A DNA stretch of 21,065 nt, from contig DFEO01000102.1 of NCBI GenBank assembly GCA_002368715.1, positions 1-21,065 on the forward strand. The letters are read 5' to 3'. Shown here piece by piece: positions 1 to 6,869 of the stretch. Numbering within the stretch: the stretch's first letter is position 1; each line of letters begins with the position of its first letter. This stretch comes from Ruminococcus sp. UBA3800. GTDB taxonomy: Bacteria; Bacillota; Clostridia; Oscillospirales; Ruminococcaceae. The notes beneath the pieces are model-generated. The model did no database searches, was not told the origin of the DNA, and was given only the letters and a program-made list of their open reading frames with translations. The translations under genes were made by a program, and so were the position numbers.

Positions 1-335
1 CTCTCGCACTCAGCTGCGCTCTGCTCGGAGAGCCTTACCTGTTCGCTCTTTGCGCTCTCAAGCATCTCGTGAGACTGAGCCTTTGCGTCTGCGATGATCT
101 TTGCAGATTCCTTATGTGCCAGCACCAGTGAAGAACGTATAGCCTCCTCATCAGCCTTATAAGCTGCCAGCTCTTCATTGAGTCTGGCTATTTCTGCCTG
201 CTGATCCTGATTCTGCTTTTCAGAAGCTGCTGCCTCTGCTGCCAGCTGAGAAAGAAAGCTCTCAACTTCCTCGGGATCAAAGCCGTTCTTTACGGTACTG
301 AAATTCTTTCCTTTGATGTTTGCTGCACTTAACAT
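1..335 (-). CDS. divIVA: DivIVA-domain cell division protein, partial (N-terminal 111 residues)
   Basis: The frame is open from an ATG at 335 to the window edge, so only the N-terminus is present. A GGAGGT Shine-Dalgarno lies 7 bases upstream. The first 35 or so residues show the DivIVA membrane-targeting pattern, with the NGFDPEEVESFL segment near residues 17-28. After this come long heptad-like stretches rich in Glu, Gln, Ala and Lys, as expected for the coiled coil. DivIVA proteins bind curved membrane at poles and septa and recruit division or growth partners. The gene follows ylmH by 18 bases and closes the classic ylmE-sepF-ylmH-divIVA cluster. The family call is firm; whether it acts in septum placement or polar growth cannot be read from this fragment. 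Confidence 0.88.
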   Translation of the reverse strand, partial: MLSAANIKGKNFSTVKNGFDPEEVESFLSQLAAEAAASEKQNQDQQAEIARLNEELAAYKADEEAIRSSLVLAHKESAKIIADAKAQSHEMLESAKSEQVRLSEQSAAECE

Positions 336-353
336 AATGTGTACCTCCAAATT

Positions 354-1136
354 TCACACAAATTTACATACTGTTATATGTATTCTATCTTTTTTTGAAA
401 CACCGTCAACACTTTTGAAAAGGAACTTGCCATATCCTCTCACCGAGAAGCGGCAGCCCTCTTCAAGCTTTGTATCCGGCGAATATCTTGTCAAATGATC
501 GACCGCAATGCCTGTGCTTTTGATAAGCTTTGCACACTTTTCCCTGCTGAGCCCCAGCGCTATGCTTAAAACGCAGTCAGCCCTCAGTGATGCGGCAAAA
601 CCCGTGACCTCAACTGTCGTTGGCTCCCTGACACATGAAGGGTCGAACCCCTCTGTCACCCTGACACCAGTCCTGCCTATCTTCTCGACATTCATCAAAG
701 CTGTCTGCGCAGCCGCATCTCTCAGAAAAGCAAAGCTTTTCCCCTCGCCGACAAGTATATCACCAACGCTGTCACGCTTTATCCCAAGGCTCATAAGCGC
801 CCCCAGGATATCTCTGTGTGAGAGCCTGTCCTGCGCTCTGTAAGAAAAGGCGAGCGCCTTCATCGGGAAATCCTCGTGCGTGATCTCCTCAAAGGGTGGG
901 TAAACGCAAAGCATACACCTCTCTGCGCCCTCATATCCTCCCCAGAGAATAGCTCTCTCAAACTTTTTTGAAGCGCACAGCCGCCTGCAAAGCTCGCTCT
1001 GTCTCTCATCAAGAAACGCCGAAAAACTCGTCTTATACCTTTGCTCCGACGATACCATCCAGTCGCTCACTCTGTCAAGCAGATAAACATCCTCGTCCTC
1101 AAGTCCGGGCAAAAATGCGTAGTCGCTCTTAGACAT
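354..1136 (-). CDS. ylmH: YlmH-type S4-domain RNA-binding protein
   Basis: This 260-residue protein matches the YlmH family in length and layout. It has an N-terminal domain with the KFERAILWGGYEGAER region near residues 58-73 and a C-terminal S4 RNA-binding domain from about residue 175 to 245, including SREKCAKLIKSTGIAVD and a GYGKFLF turn. YlmH proteins bind ribosomal or structured RNA, and B. subtilis YlmH has been linked to rescue of stalled ribosomes. The start at 1136 has no strong Shine-Dalgarno and lies 2 bases after the sepF stop codon, so translational coupling is likely. It sits between sepF and divIVA, its usual place in Firmicutes. Confidence 0.9.
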   Translation of the reverse strand: MSKSDYAFLPGLEDEDVYLLDRVSDWMVSSEQRYKTSFSAFLDERQSELCRRLCASKKFERAILWGGYEGAERCMLCVYPPFEEITHEDFPMKALAFSYRAQDRLSHRDILGALMSLGIKRDSVGDILVGEGKSFAFLRDAAAQTALMNVEKIGRTGVRVTEGFDPSCVREPTTVEVTGFAASLRADCVLSIALGLSREKCAKLIKSTGIAVDHLTRYSPDTKLEEGCRFSVRGYGKFLFKSVDGVSKKDRIHITVCKFV

Positions 1137-1138
1137 TA

Positions 1139-1618
1139 TCAGAAGCTGTATCCGTTGTTCTCAAGCTCGCTCATAAGGTCTACGCCGCTGAAGCCGACAT
1201 TTCTCGGCATGATAGCAAAGGTCTTCTGAGCCATCATCTTGATATCAGCGCCGTTTGCATATGCAACACCCGAGATAAAGTCGAGTATCCTTTTTGCGTC
1301 CTCGCTCTTTACTGTCTCCAGATTAAGGAGAACGGTTTTCATATCGTTGATATCATCACCTATCGACTTGACCTCGGAAAAATCATTAGGTCTTGCCAGA
1401 ACGATCTGAAGCACGGTTTTCTGTTCCATTTTAGTCTGCCTTACAGGCTCGGGCGCAGGTGCCGGTGCGGCCTGCGGTGCCGTCCTTGTCCTTTCTATAG
1501 TTTCAGCTCTGCTTGCAGGGATCCCGCTGTAAGCAGGTGAGGATGCATATATCTCCTCCTGCTCCAGTTCTTCTTCGCCCACAAACAGATTCTTAAAGCC
1601 TTGCGCAAATTTGCCCAT
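1139..1618 (-). CDS. sepF: Cell division protein SepF
   Basis: SepF is a membrane-associated partner of FtsZ that forms rings or arcs and aligns FtsZ filaments at the septum. This protein has 159 residues. It starts with a short amphipathic membrane-targeting helix (MGKFAQGFKNLFVG), followed by an acidic, Pro/Ala-rich linker to about residue 65. The C-terminal SepF domain runs from about residue 68 to the end and includes RPNDFSEVKSIGDDI and the AKRILDFISGVAYANGADI segment. The ATG at 1618 is preceded by GGAGGG at 8 bases, overlapping the end of the upstream PLP-protein gene. Flanked by the YlmE-type and ylmH genes, as in the B. subtilis ylm cluster. Confidence 0.95.
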   Translation of the reverse strand: MGKFAQGFKNLFVGEEELEQEEIYASSPAYSGIPASRAETIERTRTAPQAAPAPAPEPVRQTKMEQKTVLQIVLARPNDFSEVKSIGDDINDMKTVLLNLETVKSEDAKRILDFISGVAYANGADIKMMAQKTFAIMPRNVGFSGVDLMSELENNGYSF

Positions 1619-1620
1619 TT

Positions 1621-2367
1621 CTAACCCTCCAAGTATTTTCTCGCTCCAAAGAGCTTTGTTCCTATCCTGACAAGATTTGAGCCGTGCTTTATCGCAAGCT
1701 CATAATCTCCCGACATACCCATTGAAAGCGTCTGCATAGTGACACCAGGAATGTTCTCCTGCTTCACACTCTGGAAAATGCCGTTCATCTTCTCGAAGAC
1801 ATCCTCGCCCGAGCCTATCGGCGGTATGGCCATAAGACCCTTTACCGAAACGTTCTCAAGCTGTGAGATCTCCTTCACCAGCGCCAGCACACCGTCTGCC
1901 GAAACGCCGCTCTTCGTCTGTTCGTCCCCTATATTCACCTCGACGAGCACATCTATCTTTTTGTTTATCTTAGCCGCCTGCTTATCTATCTCACAAGCCA
2001 GCTTTATGCTGTCCACTGACTGTATCAGTGCGACATCGCCGATGATGTATTTTACCTTGTTAGTCTGTAAGTGTCCAATAAAATGTACTTCACATTTTTT
2101 ATCGTAGTATTCCTTCTTGGAAAGGAACTCCTGGACCCTGTTTTCGCCCAAAAGCGTGGCTCCCAGCGACGCTGCAAAGTTTATCTTCTCGGGTGCAACG
2201 GTCTTTGTGACCGCCATCATACGCACTGTTTCGTCGCTTTTTCGCCATTTTGCTTTAGCGTTCTCTATATTATAACATATTTCTTTATAATTTTCAAGAA
2301 CATCGGGAAAATAATTATCCGCTGTTTTCTGAGGCTCCTGAGACATCAAGCTGCTTTGCCTCGTCAT
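1621..2367 (-). CDS. ylmE: YggS/YlmE family PLP-binding protein (pyridoxal phosphate homeostasis)
   Basis: A single-domain TIM-barrel protein of the alanine racemase N-terminal fold that binds PLP but has no known catalytic activity. Family members buffer PLP and affect amino-acid pools. The PLP-lysine is K55 in MAVTKTVAPEK. Other family blocks are FIGHLQTNK, the LSMGMSGDYELAI phosphate-binding region and VRIGTKLFG near the C-terminus. Length is 248 residues, slightly long. The ATG at 2367 has a well-spaced AGAGGTGG, while the ATG at 2346 has only a distant GAGG. Either start overlaps the end of the upstream membrane-protein gene (53 or 32 bases), and the next in-frame ATG would remove the first strand. 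The symbol follows the position beside sepF. Confidence 0.9.
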   Translation of the reverse strand: MTRQSSLMSQEPQKTADNYFPDVLENYKEICYNIENAKAKWRKSDETVRMMAVTKTVAPEKINFAASLGATLLGENRVQEFLSKKEYYDKKCEVHFIGHLQTNKVKYIIGDVALIQSVDSIKLACEIDKQAAKINKKIDVLVEVNIGDEQTKSGVSADGVLALVKEISQLENVSVKGLMAIPPIGSGEDVFEKMNGIFQSVKQENIPGVTMQTLSMGMSGDYELAIKHGSNLVRIGTKLFGARKYLEG

Positions 2368-3547
2368 TCGTTACCACCTCTAATAATATCTGATCATACA
2401 ACAGAAGATAGTCCTCCTTGGCTGTGTTCTTTGAAAGCACAAAGTCATCGCCCTCATAGATAACATCTATCTTCTTGAACGTTATATCCTTTCCGAGTAT
2501 AACGTATACACCTTTGTCGAGCCCCTTGAACCTGATAGCGTCCCTCGGCACCTTTATGCCCTGGTACTCATCAAATATCAGCTTAAAGGATTTCACCCTC
2601 GACTCGACCAGCGTTTCGTCAAGCCTGTCGCACGAGAAAACAACGAGCATCTCATTATCTTCGCCTGTTGTTTTAGCCGAAACGACCTTGACATCATATA
2701 TATTCTTTGAAGAATTCGTGGTCATCTGCAAAACAGCGCCATCGTTTATCCTTGGGTCCGCCTCGATAACACCTGCTATATAGCAGGAATAATCAGTGAA
2801 CATCTTACCGATAGCATTCTTTGCAGGCTCACGCTTTTTCTTTATCGCATTCTTTACATCCTTCTCGGTGAGATAAGCGATGTTTTTCTTTGAAAGCTTC
2901 TCCTCATAGCCGTCCGCATAAGAAACGAAATATCCCGTTGATGACGCGGTTATCCTTCCCGTTGCCTTTGATGCGTTCTGTGCCAGAGCGTTTTTCTCGT
3001 CAGTCAGTTTTTTCAGCGTACCGTCATAGTTTTCCTCGGTCCCTGTCGCTATGCCGTAAATGTTGAGCGCCTGAGACATAGACCTCTTAGACCGGCTCAC
3101 CGCCTTATAATCCTGAGATACGATATTTGCAAGAAGCGTCTTATACTCCTTATCAAGATTCTGCTTTATCGTCTCAGGCTGTGCCGACTGTGTAAGCCCG
3201 GGGTCCTGCGAAGTCTTCAGCTGCTCTATCTGCTCTTCAAGAGCCGCTATCTTGTTGTTGGTCACTATCGCATCATCCGAAGGATATACCTCTGCGACGG
3301 TGTTCCCGACCGAGATCTTGCTTCCGTCGGGATAAGCATAATCAAGCACGCCCTCGCCGTCATAAGTTATAACAGTCTCATCTCTGATGATGACACCCTT
3401 GAACGGGATATCTTCATTTATCGTGACAAGCACTGCCTCCTCGGTATCGTGGCGGTCATGGAGCCTGTAATAAATCTGATTGCCGATGGTGGTCAGGATA
3501 AAAACCGACAGCAGACCTGTTATGATCTTTACGGTCAGTGATTTCAT
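2315..3547 (-). CDS. HlyD-like single-pass membrane protein (adaptor-type), function unknown
   Basis: About 410 residues. The N-terminus has a short basic cap and one membrane helix (residues 6-24, roughly KIITGLLSVFILTTIGNQI), placing the rest outside the cell. Residues about 40-95 look like a biotinyl/lipoyl-like half-motif (FKGVIIRDETVI, VGNTVAEVY). A charged coiled coil follows, then a second half-motif (ITASSTGYFVSYADGYEE), and a beta-rich C-terminus with KVPRDAI and a KGVYVILG segment. This is the order seen in HlyD/MacA-type adaptors. No transporter gene is near, and the host appears to be Gram-positive. I chose ATG 3547 because the next upstream start is a TTG inside hfq; its GGAGGG is 14 bases away, which is long. 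It overlaps the next gene by up to 53 bases. Family call is moderate; role unknown. Confidence 0.7.
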   Translation of the reverse strand: MKSLTVKIITGLLSVFILTTIGNQIYYRLHDRHDTEEAVLVTINEDIPFKGVIIRDETVITYDGEGVLDYAYPDGSKISVGNTVAEVYPSDDAIVTNNKIAALEEQIEQLKTSQDPGLTQSAQPETIKQNLDKEYKTLLANIVSQDYKAVSRSKRSMSQALNIYGIATGTEENYDGTLKKLTDEKNALAQNASKATGRITASSTGYFVSYADGYEEKLSKKNIAYLTEKDVKNAIKKKREPAKNAIGKMFTDYSCYIAGVIEADPRINDGAVLQMTTNSSKNIYDVKVVSAKTTGEDNEMLVVFSCDRLDETLVESRVKSFKLIFDEYQGIKVPRDAIRFKGLDKGVYVILGKDITFKKIDVIYEGDDFVLSKNTAKEDYLLLYDQILLEVVTNDEAKQLDVSGASENSG

Positions 3548-3557
3548 AGCTTGCCTG

Positions 3558-3800
3558 TCAACCCTCCGTATTTGACGCTGCGTCAAGAATATTGACGGGC
3601 TTCGACGGAACTATCGTTGAGATAGCGTGTTTATATACGACATTCTGGTTGCCTGCACAGTCGAGAACGACAACATAGCTGTCAAAGCCTCTTACCACGC
3701 CCTTGAACTGAAAGCCGTTCATAAGGATGAATGTAGCAAGTATCTTTTCTTTTCTGATCTGGTTCAGGAAAACATCCTGAAGATTTATATTTTTATTCAT
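3558..3800 (-). CDS. hfq: RNA chaperone Hfq
   Basis: Hfq is a hexameric Sm-like protein that binds small RNAs and A/U-rich mRNA segments. This 80-residue protein carries Sm1 (about residues 8-50, with the [15 protein letters not shown] helix and a [13 protein letters not shown] strand pair) and the diagnostic Sm2 block YKHAISTI at 56-63, with K57 and H58 at the proximal RNA site. The C-terminal tail is short, as in other Firmicutes. The ATG at 3800 has GGAGGA at 8 bases; an open frame reaches 30 bases further up but has no ribosome site. It follows miaA by 42 bases, the conserved miaA-hfq pair, and may have its own promoter (3852-3880). Confidence 0.96.
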   Translation of the reverse strand: MNKNINLQDVFLNQIRKEKILATFILMNGFQFKGVVRGFDSYVVVLDCAGNQNVVYKHAISTIVPSKPVNILDAASNTEG

Positions 3801-3842
3801 TTTCTTGTCCTCCGTTCGCTTTTTACACAAGGATACATACTA

Positions 3843-4799
3843 TCAAATTATATTATAACACATAATTTTCGATTTGGCTATATCATTTTCAATTTTTTCG
3901 ATAATTTTTTTCAATTTACACAAATTATCCCGTTCTATCCAGGAAATTCCGTCAACACGTCTAAACCAGGTGAGCTGTCTCTTGGCATAATGGCGTGTTT
4001 CCAGCTTGATTTTATCAATGCAGGCAGAGATCTCAGCCTTGTTTTCAAAATAAGGTATCAATTCCTTATAGCCTATCGCCTGAGCACAGGTGGCAAGTCC
4101 GCCCGAGCTCCACACTTCCCTGCACTCCTCTACAAGACCCTGCCCGACCATAATATCGACCCTTTTGTCTATGCGTTCATAAAGAAGCTGCCTGTCGCAA
4201 AAGGTAAGGCCGTAAATGAGCGCTTCATAAGGCGAAGGCTCTTTTCTGCTGTTTGTCTTGTGGACGGAAAGTGGGATGCCGGTTTTTTCGTAGACCTCCA
4301 GCGCCCTTACAAGACGTGGGGTGTTGTTCTCGTGGACGAGCTTTGCAGTCTCATGGTCAACGGCATTAAGTCTTTGCCAGACAGCATGAGCGCCTCTGTC
4401 CTTTATCTCCTGCTCTATGCGGGCCCTTATCTCCGGGTCGCCTGCGGTATCATCAAAGGTTATGTTATTCAAAAGCGAGCTTACATAAAGCCCCGTTCCA
4501 CCGCAGACTATCGGCAGCTTTCCTCGTGAATGTATATCGGCAATCTTCTCCTTTGCAAGCTTCACATAATCCGCCACCGAAAAAGGAGTATCCGGAGAAA
4601 GGAAGTCAATAAGGTGATGCGGCACACCCTGCATCTGCTCGGGGGTGGGCTTTGCGGTGGCTATGGCAAGGCCCTTGTATATCTGCATCGAGTCGGCGGA
4701 GACTATCTCGGCACCGAGTTTTTTTGCAAGCTCGACCGAAAGCTCGGTCTTGCCCGAAGCCGTTGGCCCGGCTATGACAAGCAAGGGTTTCCTTTGCAT
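3843..4799 (-). CDS. miaA: tRNA dimethylallyltransferase MiaA
   Basis: MiaA transfers the dimethylallyl group of DMAPP to N6 of adenosine 37 in tRNAs that read UNN codons. The 318-residue protein has the P-loop GPTASGKT at residues 11-18, the SADSMQIYKGL block (D36 is the expected catalytic Asp), and GGTGLYVSSLL near residue 100. The C-terminal half keeps the KLETRHYAKRQLTWFRR segment typical of the family. The start has GGAGGAG at about 5 bases. The last 15 or so residues are AT-rich in sequence and not conserved in type, and overlap a promoter-like element. It works ahead of MiaB, which is encoded at the head of the same gene run. Confidence 0.96.
   Translation of the reverse strand: MQRKPLLVIAGPTASGKTELSVELAKKLGAEIVSADSMQIYKGLAIATAKPTPEQMQGVPHHLIDFLSPDTPFSVADYVKLAKEKIADIHSRGKLPIVCGGTGLYVSSLLNNITFDDTAGDPEIRARIEQEIKDRGAHAVWQRLNAVDHETAKLVHENNTPRLVRALEVYEKTGIPLSVHKTNSRKEPSPYEALIYGLTFCDRQLLYERIDKRVDIMVGQGLVEECREVWSSGGLATCAQAIGYKELIPYFENKAEISACIDKIKLETRHYAKRQLTWFRRVDGISWIERDNLCKLKKIIEKIENDIAKSKIMCYNII
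3852..3880 (-). promoter_or_regulatory. Candidate extended -10 promoter for hfq
   Basis: On the minus strand, TAGCCA at 3880-3875 is followed after 17 bases by a perfect TATAAT at 3857-3852, preceded by TGT (an extended -10, TGTTATAAT). The predicted start near 3845 would give hfq a leader of about 45 bases. It lies inside the 3' end of miaA in an unusually AT-rich patch. The -35 matches consensus at 4 of 6 positions. Seen directly as motifs; activity is inferred. Confidence 0.5.
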
Positions 4800-4842
4800 T
4801 CTGCTCCTCCTTTCCCGATATGTGCTCGGTCAGTACATTCGC

Positions 4843-6849
4843 TCAGACAATACGCCGAAACTGCTTTTCTATCTCCCTCTTGCTCAGCTTTATAAGCACG
4901 GGTCTTCCGTGCGGACAGTATCTGATATCATCATTCTCATAAACATCATCAAGCAGCGTCTGGAGCTCAGCAAGGCTGTTGCTGTCGTTTGCCTTGATCG
5001 CTGCCTTGCAGGCTACCGAATGGTAAAGATCATCAAAGACCTCGGACTGTGGATTGAGCTTGTTATCCATAAGGTTCTTGGCAAGCTCACAAAGCACCTC
5101 TGTGGGGTCATTATCGCCAAGGATGATAGGAACGCCCTTTACTGCCACTGTCGGAGCAGTATCAGGCTCCACCTCGAAGCCGAGCTTTGCAATCTTTTCC
5201 AGGTTTTCGCATATAACATCGTATTCGGCATAGGACAATAGCACGGTTATCGGATCAAGAAGTATCTGAGGCTGGAGATTGTTCGCATCCTCTTTTATCT
5301 GCTCGAAAATATATCTCTCGTGAGCAGCGTGCTTGTCCATCAGTATCATCTCGTCACCGCACTGAGCCACGACAAAGGTCTTAAAAAGCTCACCCACAAC
5401 GATCGGCCTTGGGCTCTCCTTCGGTGCATACTCGATAGTAACAGGCTCGGGCTTCTTTTCAAAGCTCTGGGCACTTATAAACTTATAGCCGCTGTCCTCG
5501 GGAAGAGTGCTCTGCTGCACTGCCGGAGGTTCAGGCTCTGTCTTATCTTCAAATGAAACAGGCTTTGTGTCCTGCTCAGGCACAACAACTTTTTCAAGGT
5601 CCGAAAGAAAAACGTCCTCACCGTTTCTGGCACGTTCTATCTGTTCGGTATCAAGCTTTTTAAAACCCACCGAAACAGGCTCGGGGACAGCTGTTTTGTC
5701 AGAGCTTTTAAACTCTGAGGGCTGTCTGACGGGAGTCAAAGGCTTTTGTGTCGGCGGCTGAGAAAAGCGAAGCTGTTCGCCGTTATCGGCAGGCGCAACG
5801 CTGTAAAGCTGACGCTCGGAAAAATTGCGTGTGCTGTCAAGCTTCATACGGTTGGGCGCATCGAATTTAAGTAGTGCATTTTTGACCGCAAAGAACACAG
5901 CCTCGTGCATAAGCTTTTCATTCGAGAAGCGCACCTCGGTCTTTGTGGGGTGAACGTTCACGTCCACAGCGCCTGCCGAGATATCTGCAAACAGCACACA
6001 GGCAGGAAACTTCCCTACCATTATCTGATTGCGGTAGGCCTCCTCGAGAGCCGAAGACATCGCACGGGATCTTATATATCTGTGATTTACAAAGAAATTC
6101 TGGAAGCGTCTGTTAGGCTTTGCGCAAAGCGGCTTTACCGTAAAGCCGGTTATGTGCATACCCTGATAGGTGTGGTCGACCTCTAACATCGACTCGGCAA
6201 ATTCTCTGCCGAAGACCGCATAGACAGCCGAGAACAGTTTGCCGTCACCGGCAGTGAGAAGCTCCGTGCGGTTGTCACGGATGAACTTGAAGGATATCTC
6301 GGGGTGAGAAAGCGAAAGCTTTGATACAAGGTCCGCCGCAGCGTTAGCCTCGGTCACGTCTTTTTTAAGAAATTTCAGCCTTGCGGGGACATTAAAGAAA
6401 ATGTCCCTTACAATGAAAGTGGTGCCGTCAGGACAGCCGCTCTCCTCATAAGCAGTCTGCTCGGCGGCCTCTATGGCATAATGTGTGCCAAGGTCGTCCT
6501 CCAGGCGCTTTGTCAGCACATCGACCCTTGCGACAGCACAGATAGAAGCAAGCGCTTCTCCACGGAAGCCAAGTGTCATTATACTGTCAAGATCCTGCTT
6601 TCGGCTTATCTTGCTTGTGGCATGACGAACAAAGGCAACGGGCATATCCTCAAAGGCCATACCCTTGCCGTTGTCGGTGACTCTTATATAGGTCCTGCCG
6701 CCGTTTTTGATCTCGACGGTTATAACTGATGCGCCTGCATCTATCGAGTTTTCCACAAGCTCCTTGATGACCGAGCAGGGACGGTCGATGACCTCACCTG
6801 CGGCGATAAGCTCGGAAACTTCCTTTGATAAAACTTTTATCTCGCTCAT
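4843..6849 (-). CDS. mutL: DNA mismatch repair protein MutL (endonuclease type)
   Basis: MutL couples mismatch recognition by MutS to strand nicking. The GHKL ATPase domain is clear: ELVENSIDAGA at 30-40 (catalytic E30 and Mg-binding N34), DNGKGM at 59-64 and GFRGEAL at 94-100. A Pro/Glu-rich linker covers about residues 340-480. The C-terminal domain has the metal-dependent nuclease signature with a variant second residue, DKHAAHERYIFE (D505, H507, E511, E516), plus CPHGRP at 645-650. QILLDP at 528-533 fits the beta-clamp binding motif. Length is 668 residues, normal for endonuclease MutL. The start has AGGA at 7 bases and lies 20 bases after mutS. Confidence 0.96.
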   Translation of the reverse strand: MSEIKVLSKEVSELIAAGEVIDRPCSVIKELVENSIDAGASVITVEIKNGGRTYIRVTDNGKGMAFEDMPVAFVRHATSKISRKQDLDSIMTLGFRGEALASICAVARVDVLTKRLEDDLGTHYAIEAAEQTAYEESGCPDGTTFIVRDIFFNVPARLKFLKKDVTEANAAADLVSKLSLSHPEISFKFIRDNRTELLTAGDGKLFSAVYAVFGREFAESMLEVDHTYQGMHITGFTVKPLCAKPNRRFQNFFVNHRYIRSRAMSSALEEAYRNQIMVGKFPACVLFADISAGAVDVNVHPTKTEVRFSNEKLMHEAVFFAVKNALLKFDAPNRMKLDSTRNFSERQLYSVAPADNGEQLRFSQPPTQKPLTPVRQPSEFKSSDKTAVPEPVSVGFKKLDTEQIERARNGEDVFLSDLEKVVVPEQDTKPVSFEDKTEPEPPAVQQSTLPEDSGYKFISAQSFEKKPEPVTIEYAPKESPRPIVVGELFKTFVVAQCGDEMILMDKHAAHERYIFEQIKEDANNLQPQILLDPITVLLSYAEYDVICENLEKIAKLGFEVEPDTAPTVAVKGVPIILGDNDPTEVLCELAKNLMDNKLNPQSEVFDDLYHSVACKAAIKANDSNSLAELQTLLDDVYENDDIRYCPHGRPVLIKLSKREIEKQFRRIV

Positions 6850-6869
6850 TAAATGTCCTGTTCTATGAC

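Noticed and set aside
3627..4529. 300-codon plus-strand open frame opposite miaA and hfq
   Set aside because: It runs antisense through miaA and hfq, which have clear catalytic and binding motifs; no ribosome site or recognisable domain is seen.
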